From assembly GCF_016921195.1 (NCBI RefSeq), contig NZ_JAFGYF010000014.1, positions 1 to 64,000 of the forward strand: a stretch of DNA of 64,000 bases. The letters are read 5' to 3'. This DNA comes from Cellulosimicrobium cellulans (GTDB lineage Bacteria; Actinomycetota; Actinomycetes; Actinomycetales; Cellulomonadaceae). Under the pieces are notes generated by a model that worked only from the letters and a program-made list of their open reading frames with translations, was not told the DNA's origin and ran no database searches. The position numbers and the translations under genes are program-made. Below are positions 25,782 through 33,990 of this stretch, piece by piece. Each line of letters opens with the position of its first letter. Position 1 is the stretch's first letter.

Positions 25782-26663
25782 GTGGGGTTCCTGTCGCGAG
25801 TCCGTAAGGCCCTGCGGCCGGCGGCGGTGCCCTCAGATGGGCAGCTGCCGACCCCGGCCCACGAACCCAGATTCCGGCTCCAGGTCCCAGCGGGCGGCAG
25901 CCCGCTCGTCGCCCTCGCCGGCACGACGACCTTAGGGCGTGACGCGATCGACGCGCTGCTCGTCCGCAGGGCTGCTCGATTGCCTGCGTACCTCGAGCTC
26001 GAAGCCGTTCTCGAGCGCGAGCCCGATAACCCCGTGGACTCGTACGCGATCGCCGTCTTGGTCGAGGGCGACCGCATTGGCTACCTCCCGGGATACCTCG
26101 CCAAGCAGGTCGATTTTCCTGTGGGCTCGAGCCTGCCGCTGCTCGTCCAGCTGTTTGCGAAGGAGCAGGACGGTCGGACCCGCGCGCTCGCGTGGGCGTG
26201 GCTGGACGAGACTCCGCCCCGGTGGGAGCACGGCCCCGACGACTGGCCGGCGATCACCCGCGAGGAGAAGCGCGCAGCGGACCACATCCGAAGCCGGACG
26301 ATGGTCGCGGACGCGATCAGTGACGGTGGTCGTCGCGCGGCTCAGTTTCGCCCCGGGATGGTCGACGGCGTGCACTTCCTCGAGCTCGTCGAACCGATCA
26401 AGCAGCTCAAGCGTGAAGGGCGCAACGAGGAGGCGCTGCAACTTTGCTACGTCGCGATCGCCGGCGTCGAAGGCGAGCACGCTTCTGAGGGATTGACTCC
26501 CCCACCGTGGTACACCGAGCAGGCGGCGATCGTCCTGCGCAAGCTCAAGCGCCGCGACGAGGAGATCGCCGTCCTGCGCCGGTACCTCGCACTTCTTCCG
26601 CCGAAGTCGCGCGACGGCTCCTCGCTCGCGCAACGGCTCAGCAAGATCGAGGGCAACGCGTAG
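25782..26663 (+). CDS. HIRAN-domain protein with helical-repeat C-terminus
   Basis: 293 residues from GTG at 25782 (GGAGAAGGAT upstream). A HIRAN domain lies at about residues 70-110: LEAVLEREPDNPVDSYAIAV and GDRIGYLPGYLAKQV. HIRAN domains bind 3' DNA ends and damaged DNA. The C-terminal third is TPR-like (IKQLKREGRNEEALQLCYVA; AAIVLRKLKRRDEEIAVLRR). It lies 26 nt after the preceding gene and is probably co-transcribed with it. The pair could sense incoming DNA (inference). Confidence 0.75.
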   Translation: MGFLSRVRKALRPAAVPSDGQLPTPAHEPRFRLQVPAGGSPLVALAGTTTLGRDAIDALLVRRAARLPAYLELEAVLEREPDNPVDSYAIAVLVEGDRIGYLPGYLAKQVDFPVGSSLPLLVQLFAKEQDGRTRALAWAWLDETPPRWEHGPDDWPAITREEKRAADHIRSRTMVADAISDGGRRAAQFRPGMVDGVHFLELVEPIKQLKREGRNEEALQLCYVAIAGVEGEHASEGLTPPPWYTEQAAIVLRKLKRRDEEIAVLRRYLALLPPKSRDGSSLAQRLSKIEGNA

Positions 26664-26854
26664 TTCCCGTGACGCGGGCCGGCGAACGCGATTAGGAGCC
26701 CTCCCCTCCCTATCAAACTGCGCTGACCATCGCCTAGCTGGCCGATGTCTGTTGGCGTAGCCGACACCGACCGATCGCGCCTGCGGCCAGACCGCAACGC
26801 GGATGCAGGCCCAGCCCAGGGGGCCAGTCTGCGAGATCCCAATATGCTCGCGGC

Positions 26855-27376
26855 ATGACATCCGAGATACGCGTGACCGCGGACGAGTGGAGCCCCCTGC
26901 TAGGTTCGATTCCTGAGGCCGTCGAACCGGACAAGATCTACGTGATCCCGACGCGTAGGGCAGAGACGAACGGAGAGGGGACCGGTGGAGAGCTGTGCTA
27001 CACGGACAGTGTGCGCTTCTTCCCGAAGACCGCCCGGGCCGCGAACCTTCCAGTTGAGTTTTCGGTTCCGGAGGGATCGCGCAAGTACCTCTCCGAGTTC
27101 AGCGTCGATCCCGAGACGTGGGCACTGGCTTTGGCGTGCCTCACCATGGCAAACGACTGGCTGATCCAAACGGTGTCGCTCTTCATCAGCCACCGCGCGG
27201 AGGAGCAGGGGTGGACGCCAGAGGAGGCAAAGAGGCTGCCGCTGAGAGTACAGGTCGCGGAGACGGAGACCGGTCGCAATTATCAGATCGAGGGTGAGGG
27301 TGCAGATGTACTCGATGCCTTGCGCGAACTGAACGGGTCAGCCGGGAACGACGGGAACGACCTTGAACGTGGCTGA
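26855..27376 (+). CDS. Unrecognised small protein (cargo block)
   Basis: 173 residues, soluble, acidic at the C-terminus (LNGSAGNDGNDLERG). It contains SVRFFPKTARAANLPVEFSV and a helical middle (PETWALALACLTMANDWLIQ). No motif identifies a family. It overlaps the next gene by 8 nt, so the two likely act together. The 190 bases before it (26664-26854) hold no gene; they are less GC-rich than the surroundings. Confidence 0.6.
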   Translation: MTSEIRVTADEWSPLLGSIPEAVEPDKIYVIPTRRAETNGEGTGGELCYTDSVRFFPKTARAANLPVEFSVPEGSRKYLSEFSVDPETWALALACLTMANDWLIQTVSLFISHRAEEQGWTPEEAKRLPLRVQVAETETGRNYQIEGEGADVLDALRELNGSAGNDGNDLERG

Positions 27377-28247
27377 TGGCAGTTTCAGGTTCAAGTCGGT
27401 CTTGATGCAGTGGGGACCGGTCCCGCCATCTGGCGGGCCGCACCGAGAGCAGTACCTCGACCATCACGGACGAGAGTCCATGCAGAAGTACTCAGACCAG
27501 TACGACGCGGTGCTGGCAATCCTTGGCGATCGTGCGAGGGAGATGCCTGCGCTGGACTTTCAGCTAGTCGAAGAGGACGACGACCGTGCGCGCGCGATAC
27601 AACTTGCCAAACTTGGCGAATGGAGGCATTTCCGCGCGACCATCGACCAGGCTGAACTTGATGCGATAGAGCCCCACATCAAGGAAGCAACCACGTCGGC
27701 GGTGGCGGCACTAAACTACCTCGAAGATCACCCGCTGAAGGAAGAAGCGCACCTGGCTATCCACCGAGCCGCGTTTGTGAAACGAGGCCTCTTTGGTTGC
27801 CCCATCGCCTTACGCGACGGTCTATTCTGGACCGATTGCCCGATCACAATCTCGCACTGGCGCCGAGGGTTGTCCGTCGGCATGGTGAGTGATTTCGCGT
27901 GCTCGATTTGTGCGCGCTTGGTGGAAGACTGCGACCACCAGATGGGCTCACCGTACCCAAAGACCGCCGAGCGCAACGGCGGAGTATGCACCATCTGTGA
28001 TACCGCCAAGTGCGAACACGTTGTGGGCGAGCCCTATCTCGTTGTCGCCCATGCGCGTGCAGTCAACGCTGAATTGCAAGAGGCGTCCCTCGTGGCGCGA
28101 CCTCGATATCCGCAAGCACGCATCGTCGAGAGAACATTGGACCTCGGAGCATTCGGCAACCTCGCCGAAATCCGCACCTGGGCCGAGCGAGGCGTTCTAA
28201 ATTGCGACGAGGACCTCGGTCCTTGCGGCGGCTTCGTTGAGCCGTAG
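27369..28247 (+). CDS. Cysteine-rich putative zinc protein (cargo block)
   Basis: 292 residues from GTG at 27369. The N-terminal two thirds are helical (QYDAVLAILGDRAREMPALD; EATTSAVAALNYLEDHPL). The C-terminal third has paired metal-type motifs, CSICARLVEDCDHQMG and CTICDTAKCEHVVGEPY, each Cys-x2-Cys followed by Cys-x-His, plus CPIALRDGLFWTDCP. They probably bind zinc. Base composition is lower in GC than in the flanking transfer genes, which suggests separate acquisition. Function unknown. Confidence 0.65.
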   Translation: MADGSFRFKSVLMQWGPVPPSGGPHREQYLDHHGRESMQKYSDQYDAVLAILGDRAREMPALDFQLVEEDDDRARAIQLAKLGEWRHFRATIDQAELDAIEPHIKEATTSAVAALNYLEDHPLKEEAHLAIHRAAFVKRGLFGCPIALRDGLFWTDCPITISHWRRGLSVGMVSDFACSICARLVEDCDHQMGSPYPKTAERNGGVCTICDTAKCEHVVGEPYLVVAHARAVNAELQEASLVARPRYPQARIVERTLDLGAFGNLAEIRTWAERGVLNCDEDLGPCGGFVEP

Positions 28248-28305
28248 CGCATAGGTCTTCGAGCGCGCTTGAAGTTCCGGTTTCGGTGCGCTCTTAAAAT
28301 CGCGG

Positions 28306-29130
28306 CTATTGACGGACGTCCGGGAACATTCCTTCGGGGGGCGGGGCGTAGGGCAGGGGGGCGCTGGGGGTGTTGCGGTCATGTTCGCCGTCGACGGGGC
28401 CGAATGGGCCGTTTTGCGGGTCGAGCAGGACGGCCATGTGGTGGTCGGCATGGTCCCGCCACCACACGCTCATGCCGGTGGCGGGGTCTTGGCGCAGGTG
28501 CTCCCAGGCGCGCCAGAGCGCTTCGAGGCGGATCACGGCCTCGTCGTACTTCCACCACTCGGCGGCCCAGACCCGGTGCTCGCCTCGGCCGGCGATGTGG
28601 CGCCGGTAGACGTTGCGCAGGTACTCCCGCACGAACTCGTCGACCGACCCGTAGTAGAGCGCCGGCGCGCCGTCCTCGTCGCCGGCGTGCTCGACGGCGG
28701 GCCGCGCCTGGTCGATGGCGTCGGAGAGGTCCTGGTCGGCGTGATGGACCACGGCGGCAGCGTCCTCGAGCTCGCGTTCCCGGGCGCTGACCGCGGCGGT
28801 ACGCCGGGCGAGGACCCGGCGCGCTTTCTCGACGTCCTCGGCCGCCGCGACACGTTGCCACGTCGCCTTCGTCTCGTCGTCCTCGTAGTCGGTGACCTTG
28901 GCCTCGGCGACGCGCAAGGCGCCCTCGGCGTCCGCGAGGGCGTCGCGCGCGTCGTCGAGCTGGGTCGTCGCGCGAGCGTGCGCCGCCAGCGCGCGATCGA
29001 GCGCGGCCCGCGCCTCGACGACCTCGGGCGGCTCGACGGCCGCCCGGCCACCGAAGGTCTGCGCGTCACCGACGTCGACCGCCTGGGCCTCGATCATCGG
29101 CTCGTAGACGTCCTCGCCCCAGTCGCTCAC
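28306..29130 (-). CDS. DUF4913-type protein with long coiled coil (transfer operon, last gene)
   Basis: 274 residues. A coiled coil spans about residues 40-150 (RATTQLDDARDALADAEGAL). The C-terminal domain is DUF4913-like: YYGSVDEFVREYLRNVYRRH, EWWKYDEAVIRLEALWRAWE and MSVWWRDHADHHMAVLLDPQ. This domain is regularly found next to VirD4-type coupling proteins in actinobacterial elements; its role is not known. GTG overlaps the coupling-protein stop by 4 nt. It converges with the cysteine-rich cargo gene, separated by 58 nt. Confidence 0.82.
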   Translation of the reverse strand: MSDWGEDVYEPMIEAQAVDVGDAQTFGGRAAVEPPEVVEARAALDRALAAHARATTQLDDARDALADAEGALRVAEAKVTDYEDDETKATWQRVAAAEDVEKARRVLARRTAAVSARERELEDAAAVVHHADQDLSDAIDQARPAVEHAGDEDGAPALYYGSVDEFVREYLRNVYRRHIAGRGEHRVWAAEWWKYDEAVIRLEALWRAWEHLRQDPATGMSVWWRDHADHHMAVLLDPQNGPFGPVDGEHDRNTPSAPLPYAPPPEGMFPDVRQ

Positions 29131-30959
29131 GGAGCCTCCTCGAGCGGAGTAGCGGCCGCGACGGTCGCCATCTCGTCGTGGGCCTCGCGCAGGGTGCGCT
29201 TGGCTTGCGGGTCGTTCGCCGCGATCGACGCCTCCACGGCCTCACGGTGCGGGCCGGCCATCCACGGGACCGTCCGAATGAGCGTCGGTCGAGCCCCGGA
29301 GGCCAGCACGACGGCACGGCCCTTGGGCAGGGCCGCGAGGTCCGCCACGTCCATGATGCGTTCGCGATGCAGCTGCTGGGAGACCGTGCGCTGCCCGTGC
29401 CCCGTCGACGTCGACGACGAGAGCCGGTCGTAGTCCCCGATCATGCGCGAGAGGTCCTCGAGGAAGTTCGCTTCGCTCACTCCCCCGCCGTAGACCTTGA
29501 CGTTGGACGCGCTCCACAGCTTCTTCATGCCGGACTCGCCCCAGACCTCCACGCCCTGGGACCAGCTCTGCAGCACGGTGTCCAGGACGATCCCGCGCGA
29601 GCCGTAGTGCGAGTAGAGGTTCGGCAGCTCGCGCCAGCGGCACACGTTCGCGGCCTCGTCGAGCACGCCGACGAGCGGGTTCGCCAGGCGCCCGCCCGCG
29701 GACTGCGCGGCCAGCTCCTCGGCCGCTTCCACGACGGCGACGGTGAGTGCGGTGACGAGCGGTCCGGCCGTGCCGCGCCCTTCCTTGGACAGCGAGTACA
29801 GGGTGCCGGGCTTCGTCGGCGCCGACTCCCCCGGCGCGGACGGCAGTCCGGCGCGCACGAACTCCTCCGGGCTGAACTGGGGCCGGGTGTCGGCGGGTCC
29901 CTGCGGGGTGATCCAGGCCGCGACCTGCCGGTTGGTGAGGCAGGACGCCATCTGCTGCGCGGTGCCGTACACGCCGCCGCGCTGCTTCTCGGGTGCGGCG
30001 ATGACACCGGCGACCTGGTCGGCGGTCAGCGTGTAGCCGTGCTCGGTGAGGATCGTGACGGGGGCTTGGTTCGTGGGGCGGGTGAGCCAGGTGTAGACGT
30101 CGGTGATCGGCCGGGCGTCGAGCGCCGCGGCGAGCAGGAGACCGGCCAGGAGGTCCTGGCCGGCCGGGTCGAAGTAGGCGTCCGTGCGCGCGCCGGGGTC
30201 GCGCGAGCCGGACGCGAAGTGCTCGGCCAGCTTGGCGGCGCGCACCTCGTCGGTGACGTAGCTCAGCGGGTTCCACCACCAGGTGGTCTCCTCGCCGGCG
30301 ATGCCCTGCGGGTCGAACACCCACACCGGCCCGACGGCCGCGCGCGGCCCGCGGGTCTGGTCGACGACGTCGCGCTTGTTCGACGTCGACAGGACCGAGC
30401 CGGGTGCGTCCAGGATCTCCGGGACGACCATCGACGTCGTCTTGCCGGTGCGGGGCCCGGCGATCGTCATGCGCATGTCCTCCCACGAGCTGAGCAGTCG
30501 CTGCCCCGTGGACACCGTGACCCCGATCGGCAGACCGGGCGCGGCCTGCACACCGAGGCGCTGCGCGGTGCGGCTCACGTGCTTGCGCGAGAGCCCTTCG
30601 ACGTCGCGGCCGCGACCCATGTACGCGGCCGCACGGTCCACGCGGGTACGACGGGCGCTCCTGCGCGCCAGGGCGATGCCCACCAGCGTGCTCAGAGCGA
30701 GGACGATCAGAGTCAGACCGGCCAGCACCCACCAGCCGGGTGCGCCCGGCCACGCGAGGTCGCCACCGAACAGCCCGAACGCTACGGCGAACGGGTCGGT
30801 CGGCGCCACGACGCCGGTGCCGGCGATCTTGTGGCCCAGGTGCATCGCGGCGTAGATCGATCCGACGCCGAGCACGACGACGACGATCCCGACCCACAGC
30901 AGCACGACCTCTCCGGAGAGGCCGCCGGGGTCGCGACGTCGGTTGTTCGGCACGCTCAT
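29127..30959 (-). CDS. Type IV coupling protein (VirD4/TraG-like)
   Basis: 610 residues. Two membrane helices lie in the first 100 residues (EVVLLWVGIVVVVLGVGSIY; WVLAGLTLIVLALSTLVGIA). The ATPase domain has Walker A AGPRTGKTTS (168-176) and a Walker B region LVGVLDEAANVCRW. WWWNPLSYVTDE is typical of the family. It would recruit the relaxase-DNA complex and pump DNA at the membrane. The ATG overlaps the VirB4 stop as TGATG. It is part of one long minus-strand transfer operon. Confidence 0.92.
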   Translation of the reverse strand: MSVPNNRRRDPGGLSGEVVLLWVGIVVVVLGVGSIYAAMHLGHKIAGTGVVAPTDPFAVAFGLFGGDLAWPGAPGWWVLAGLTLIVLALSTLVGIALARRSARRTRVDRAAAYMGRGRDVEGLSRKHVSRTAQRLGVQAAPGLPIGVTVSTGQRLLSSWEDMRMTIAGPRTGKTTSMVVPEILDAPGSVLSTSNKRDVVDQTRGPRAAVGPVWVFDPQGIAGEETTWWWNPLSYVTDEVRAAKLAEHFASGSRDPGARTDAYFDPAGQDLLAGLLLAAALDARPITDVYTWLTRPTNQAPVTILTEHGYTLTADQVAGVIAAPEKQRGGVYGTAQQMASCLTNRQVAAWITPQGPADTRPQFSPEEFVRAGLPSAPGESAPTKPGTLYSLSKEGRGTAGPLVTALTVAVVEAAEELAAQSAGGRLANPLVGVLDEAANVCRWRELPNLYSHYGSRGIVLDTVLQSWSQGVEVWGESGMKKLWSASNVKVYGGGVSEANFLEDLSRMIGDYDRLSSSTSTGHGQRTVSQQLHRERIMDVADLAALPKGRAVVLASGARPTLIRTVPWMAGPHREAVEASIAANDPQAKRTLREAHDEMATVAAATPLEEAP

Positions 30960-32485
30960 CACGCCGCCCCCTCGTCCAGCAGGCCCGTGCGCGAGCGGTC
31001 GGCCCAGCGCACCGCGCTCATGTGTAGCGACTTCTCGGACTCGGTGAGCACCAGGTCGATCGGGATGCCTGGGCGGCCACCGACCTTGACGAGAAACTTG
31101 CCGCGTCCAGGGGGCGGCGTCTCGCGCCCTTCCTTGGGGTCCCATGCGGGCGGGTCCTGCCAGCCGGCGAGCAGTTCCTGCTCGCCGCGCGAGAGCGCGA
31201 CGACGGACGTCAGCAGCGGCATCTCGCTCAGCGGCAGACCGCCGCACACGACCAGGCCGGACCGCTCGATGAAGCCCATGGCTTTCTGCCGGTCCTCCTC
31301 GAGCGGAAGGGAACGCAGGTCCTTGAGCGTGTGCGTGATCATCGCCAGCCCCACCCCGACGGTGCGGTTGAGGCGGGTGAGGTAGTCGACGCGGTCGACG
31401 AGCCCCGGCCCGGCCTTGAGGGCCTGGTGGAGCTCGTCGAGGATCACGAAGTAGTGCCGCCGGTTCTCCAGGCCGACGTCGGCGAGGGTCTGGGCGATGT
31501 TGACCACGGCGAAGCCTGCGGACCAGGAGGCGAGCAGCGCGACCGCGCGCAGGTCGCCGTCGGACTGAGGGATCGCGGAGACGTCGTAGACGACGGCGCG
31601 GTCTCGGCGCATGGGGTGCGTGGTCGGCTTGGCGAACACGTCACCGAACTTCCCGCCCGGGCTGAGCGCCACGAGCGAGGCTTCCAGCTCCTCGGTGACT
31701 TCCTGGTAGCGGTGGTCGGTGCCGCGGTCCAGCGCTGCCTCGCGCAGCTCGGGCGGTGCCGAGCGGATCACGCGCAGCAGGTCGGGGATCAGCGGGACTC
31801 CGTCGTGGTGCTCGTCGAGCCAGGCGATACCGCGCGCGAGGATCGTCTCCTCGCGCGCGGTCGGGGCGCTCTTGCGCAGCACGGTGATGAGCGCGACCAG
31901 CATGTTCAGCCGCAGGCCCTGGGCATCGGCCAGGACTTCCTCAGCGGCCTGGCGGTACCCGGCGGCGCGCAGCCGGCGCGCGGCGTCGGGAGCCTCGCCC
32001 GGGTCCAGGACGTTCAGCGACCCGCGGTTGCGCCCGAGCGGGATCACCTGGCCGCCCAGCTTCTCGACCATGCGGACGTAGTCCGGGCGGGTGTCCCCCA
32101 GCACGAGCGGGATGACGCCCTGCCCGGACAGGCCGACGGCCATGCGCATGACCGCGGACGTCTTGCCGAGCCCGGGCCGGCCGAGGAAGAACACCGAGGG
32201 GTTGCCGATGAGGTTGGCGCGCTGGTACCAGCTGATGGGGTCGCAGCACAGCGTGGCGCCGGTGAGGATGTGTCGGCCGAACGGCACCCCCACCATGGGG
32301 GTGCCGGCGCCGATCGCGAACGGCCACATGCCGCACACCTGCACGGTGGTGCCGCGCCACTCGTCGGCCTGCTGGACGTAGTTGGACTGGCCGCGGCCGC
32401 GGCCCAGCCATCCGCGCATCGGCGGGCGCTGGGGACGCAGCTCGCGCTGCTTGGGTGCCTTCTTCGCGCGTGCTCGGGTGCTCAC
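30959..32485 (-). CDS. VirB4/TraC-like conjugation ATPase (short form)
   Basis: 508 residues. Walker A is FLGRPGLGKTSAV (102-110) and Walker B VILDELHQAL. It lacks the N-terminal domain of classic VirB4 proteins (about 800 residues); in this gene order that part may be supplied by the preceding SCO6880-like protein. It would energise assembly and DNA transfer from the cytosolic face. GTG overlaps the upstream stop by 4 nt. No membrane segment is evident. Confidence 0.88.
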   Translation of the reverse strand: MSTRARAKKAPKQRELRPQRPPMRGWLGRGRGQSNYVQQADEWRGTTVQVCGMWPFAIGAGTPMVGVPFGRHILTGATLCCDPISWYQRANLIGNPSVFFLGRPGLGKTSAVMRMAVGLSGQGVIPLVLGDTRPDYVRMVEKLGGQVIPLGRNRGSLNVLDPGEAPDAARRLRAAGYRQAAEEVLADAQGLRLNMLVALITVLRKSAPTAREETILARGIAWLDEHHDGVPLIPDLLRVIRSAPPELREAALDRGTDHRYQEVTEELEASLVALSPGGKFGDVFAKPTTHPMRRDRAVVYDVSAIPQSDGDLRAVALLASWSAGFAVVNIAQTLADVGLENRRHYFVILDELHQALKAGPGLVDRVDYLTRLNRTVGVGLAMITHTLKDLRSLPLEEDRQKAMGFIERSGLVVCGGLPLSEMPLLTSVVALSRGEQELLAGWQDPPAWDPKEGRETPPPGRGKFLVKVGGRPGIPIDLVLTESEKSLHMSAVRWADRSRTGLLDEGAA

Positions 32486-33990
32486 AGCTTCTCCCTCAGC
32501 TCGGCCGGGACCTTGATGTGCTTCGGGAGCACCAGGCCCAGCGGAAGGGCTGCGGCGAATGCGGAGTCCTGCGACCCGTACACGGGCCGCAGCCGCAGCC
32601 GCGCCGTCGCGGCGAGGTTGTCGATCGCGGCTCTCGCGTCGGCCTCGCGGCTGGTGTCGGTCACCGTGGCGGTGACGAGCATGCCGAACTGCACCAGGCC
32701 AGCACCGCTGGCCTCTTCCTGCGCCGTCGCGGCCGCCGCCCGCATCGCGAGGGTCTCGCGAGCAGCGGGCTTGCTGGTGGAGGTGACCCGGAACTCTGCG
32801 GCCCGCAGGTCGGACTCGACGATCGCCGCGGCGCGCGCCGCGTCGATCGGCCGGTACAACAGCGTCACCCGCTTACGCGCGATCTCGCGGTGTGGGGCCA
32901 GCAGCCGGGCCAGGACGCCCGACTGGACGTTGCCGCGCGGGGCCGACGTCATCGCCCACGTGCACGAGTACGCCGAGTCGTGGCGGTAGCCGCCCCAGGA
33001 CGCTTCGGCAGCAGACGGGCCGACGTCGGGCCAGGACAGCTCGACAGGATCGCCCACCGCGTGCGCCTCGTCGATGAGCGCCGCGGCCGCGGGGTCGTAG
33101 GCAACGCGGATCGCCTCGCACAAGTCCTGCGCAGACAGCGGGTGCGCCGCACCCGCACCGGTCGCCTGAAGGCTGGCGGTGAGGCTGGGCAGGCGCGCGG
33201 CGAGCTCGCGGCCCATCTCCTCAGGCTTGCGCTTCTTGCCACCCACCCGGCTCGCCGCGGTGAACGTGATCGCGACGTACGCCTTCACCGTCGAGGACCC
33301 GGCCGGGTAGCGGTCCACGACCTCCAGGAGCATCGCTCGTGCGAACTCGGGTGCGCCGTCGTCCAGGTTCGTCTCGACCTCACGACGAAGGCGCGCCCCG
33401 GAGTCGGGGGCAGTCTCGATCGTGACCGAGGCGGCCTCCACGCCCGGCTCGTCCCCGAGGTTCGCCAGCCAGTGGCCCCAGTCGGCCACCCAGACGTCGA
33501 TCTGGTCCTGGTCGACGAGCGCGGCGCCGTCGGGCTCGGTGCCGATGACCACGGAGTAGGACCCGGTCGCCGGCGTGTAGAGCAGCGCGAACGGGCGACC
33601 GTAGGAGTCGGTGTGCTCGCTCAGTCGGGTGGGGGCGGCCAGGCCCGGGAGCTGGTACGTGCCCCACAGCGCGCGGCCCAGGGGCCCTGAGCGGTACAGG
33701 TGCGTGCCGCGCGAGCGCGCCGACCACCACGCTGCGCGAGCACCGCCGCGACTGATGACGTTCTTGCCGTGGGCGTCCTTCGTCAGTACGGCGAGCATCA
33801 CGGCCCCGAGCACACCGGCGAGGATCACGGCCTCGAGCAGCCCGGCGACCATCACGGTGATGACCACCGCGATGAGCCCCGCCAGGAGCATCCCCGTGCC
33901 CACGGACCCGAGTCCGAGGATTCCGGGCGACGTCGGACGTCGCCAGTTCCCGTAGGTCCGAGGACCCCTGTTCACCTCAACGGCTGCCAT
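32482..33990 (-). CDS. SCO6880-like transfer membrane protein
   Basis: 502 residues. The N-terminus carries two membrane segments (LGSVGTGMLLAGLIAVVITV; EAVILAGVLGAVMLAVLT), as in PrgI/SCO6880-type proteins. The large soluble remainder includes LPGLAAPTRLSEHTDSYGRP and WVADWGHWLANLGDEPGVEA, typical of actinobacterial conjugation loci. It sits directly before the VirB4-like ATPase, with which it overlaps by 4 nt. The ATG at 33990 overlaps the VirB6-like gene by 14 nt. Confidence 0.82.
   Translation of the reverse strand: MAAVEVNRGPRTYGNWRRPTSPGILGLGSVGTGMLLAGLIAVVITVMVAGLLEAVILAGVLGAVMLAVLTKDAHGKNVISRGGARAAWWSARSRGTHLYRSGPLGRALWGTYQLPGLAAPTRLSEHTDSYGRPFALLYTPATGSYSVVIGTEPDGAALVDQDQIDVWVADWGHWLANLGDEPGVEAASVTIETAPDSGARLRREVETNLDDGAPEFARAMLLEVVDRYPAGSSTVKAYVAITFTAASRVGGKKRKPEEMGRELAARLPSLTASLQATGAGAAHPLSAQDLCEAIRVAYDPAAAALIDEAHAVGDPVELSWPDVGPSAAEASWGGYRHDSAYSCTWAMTSAPRGNVQSGVLARLLAPHREIARKRVTLLYRPIDAARAAAIVESDLRAAEFRVTSTSKPAARETLAMRAAAATAQEEASGAGLVQFGMLVTATVTDTSREADARAAIDNLAATARLRLRPVYGSQDSAFAAALPLGLVLPKHIKVPAELREKL

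Noticed and set aside
29178-31385. 735-codon plus-strand frame
   Set aside because: It is antisense to the coupling-protein and VirB4 genes, Arg/Gly/His-rich and without any recognisable motif.
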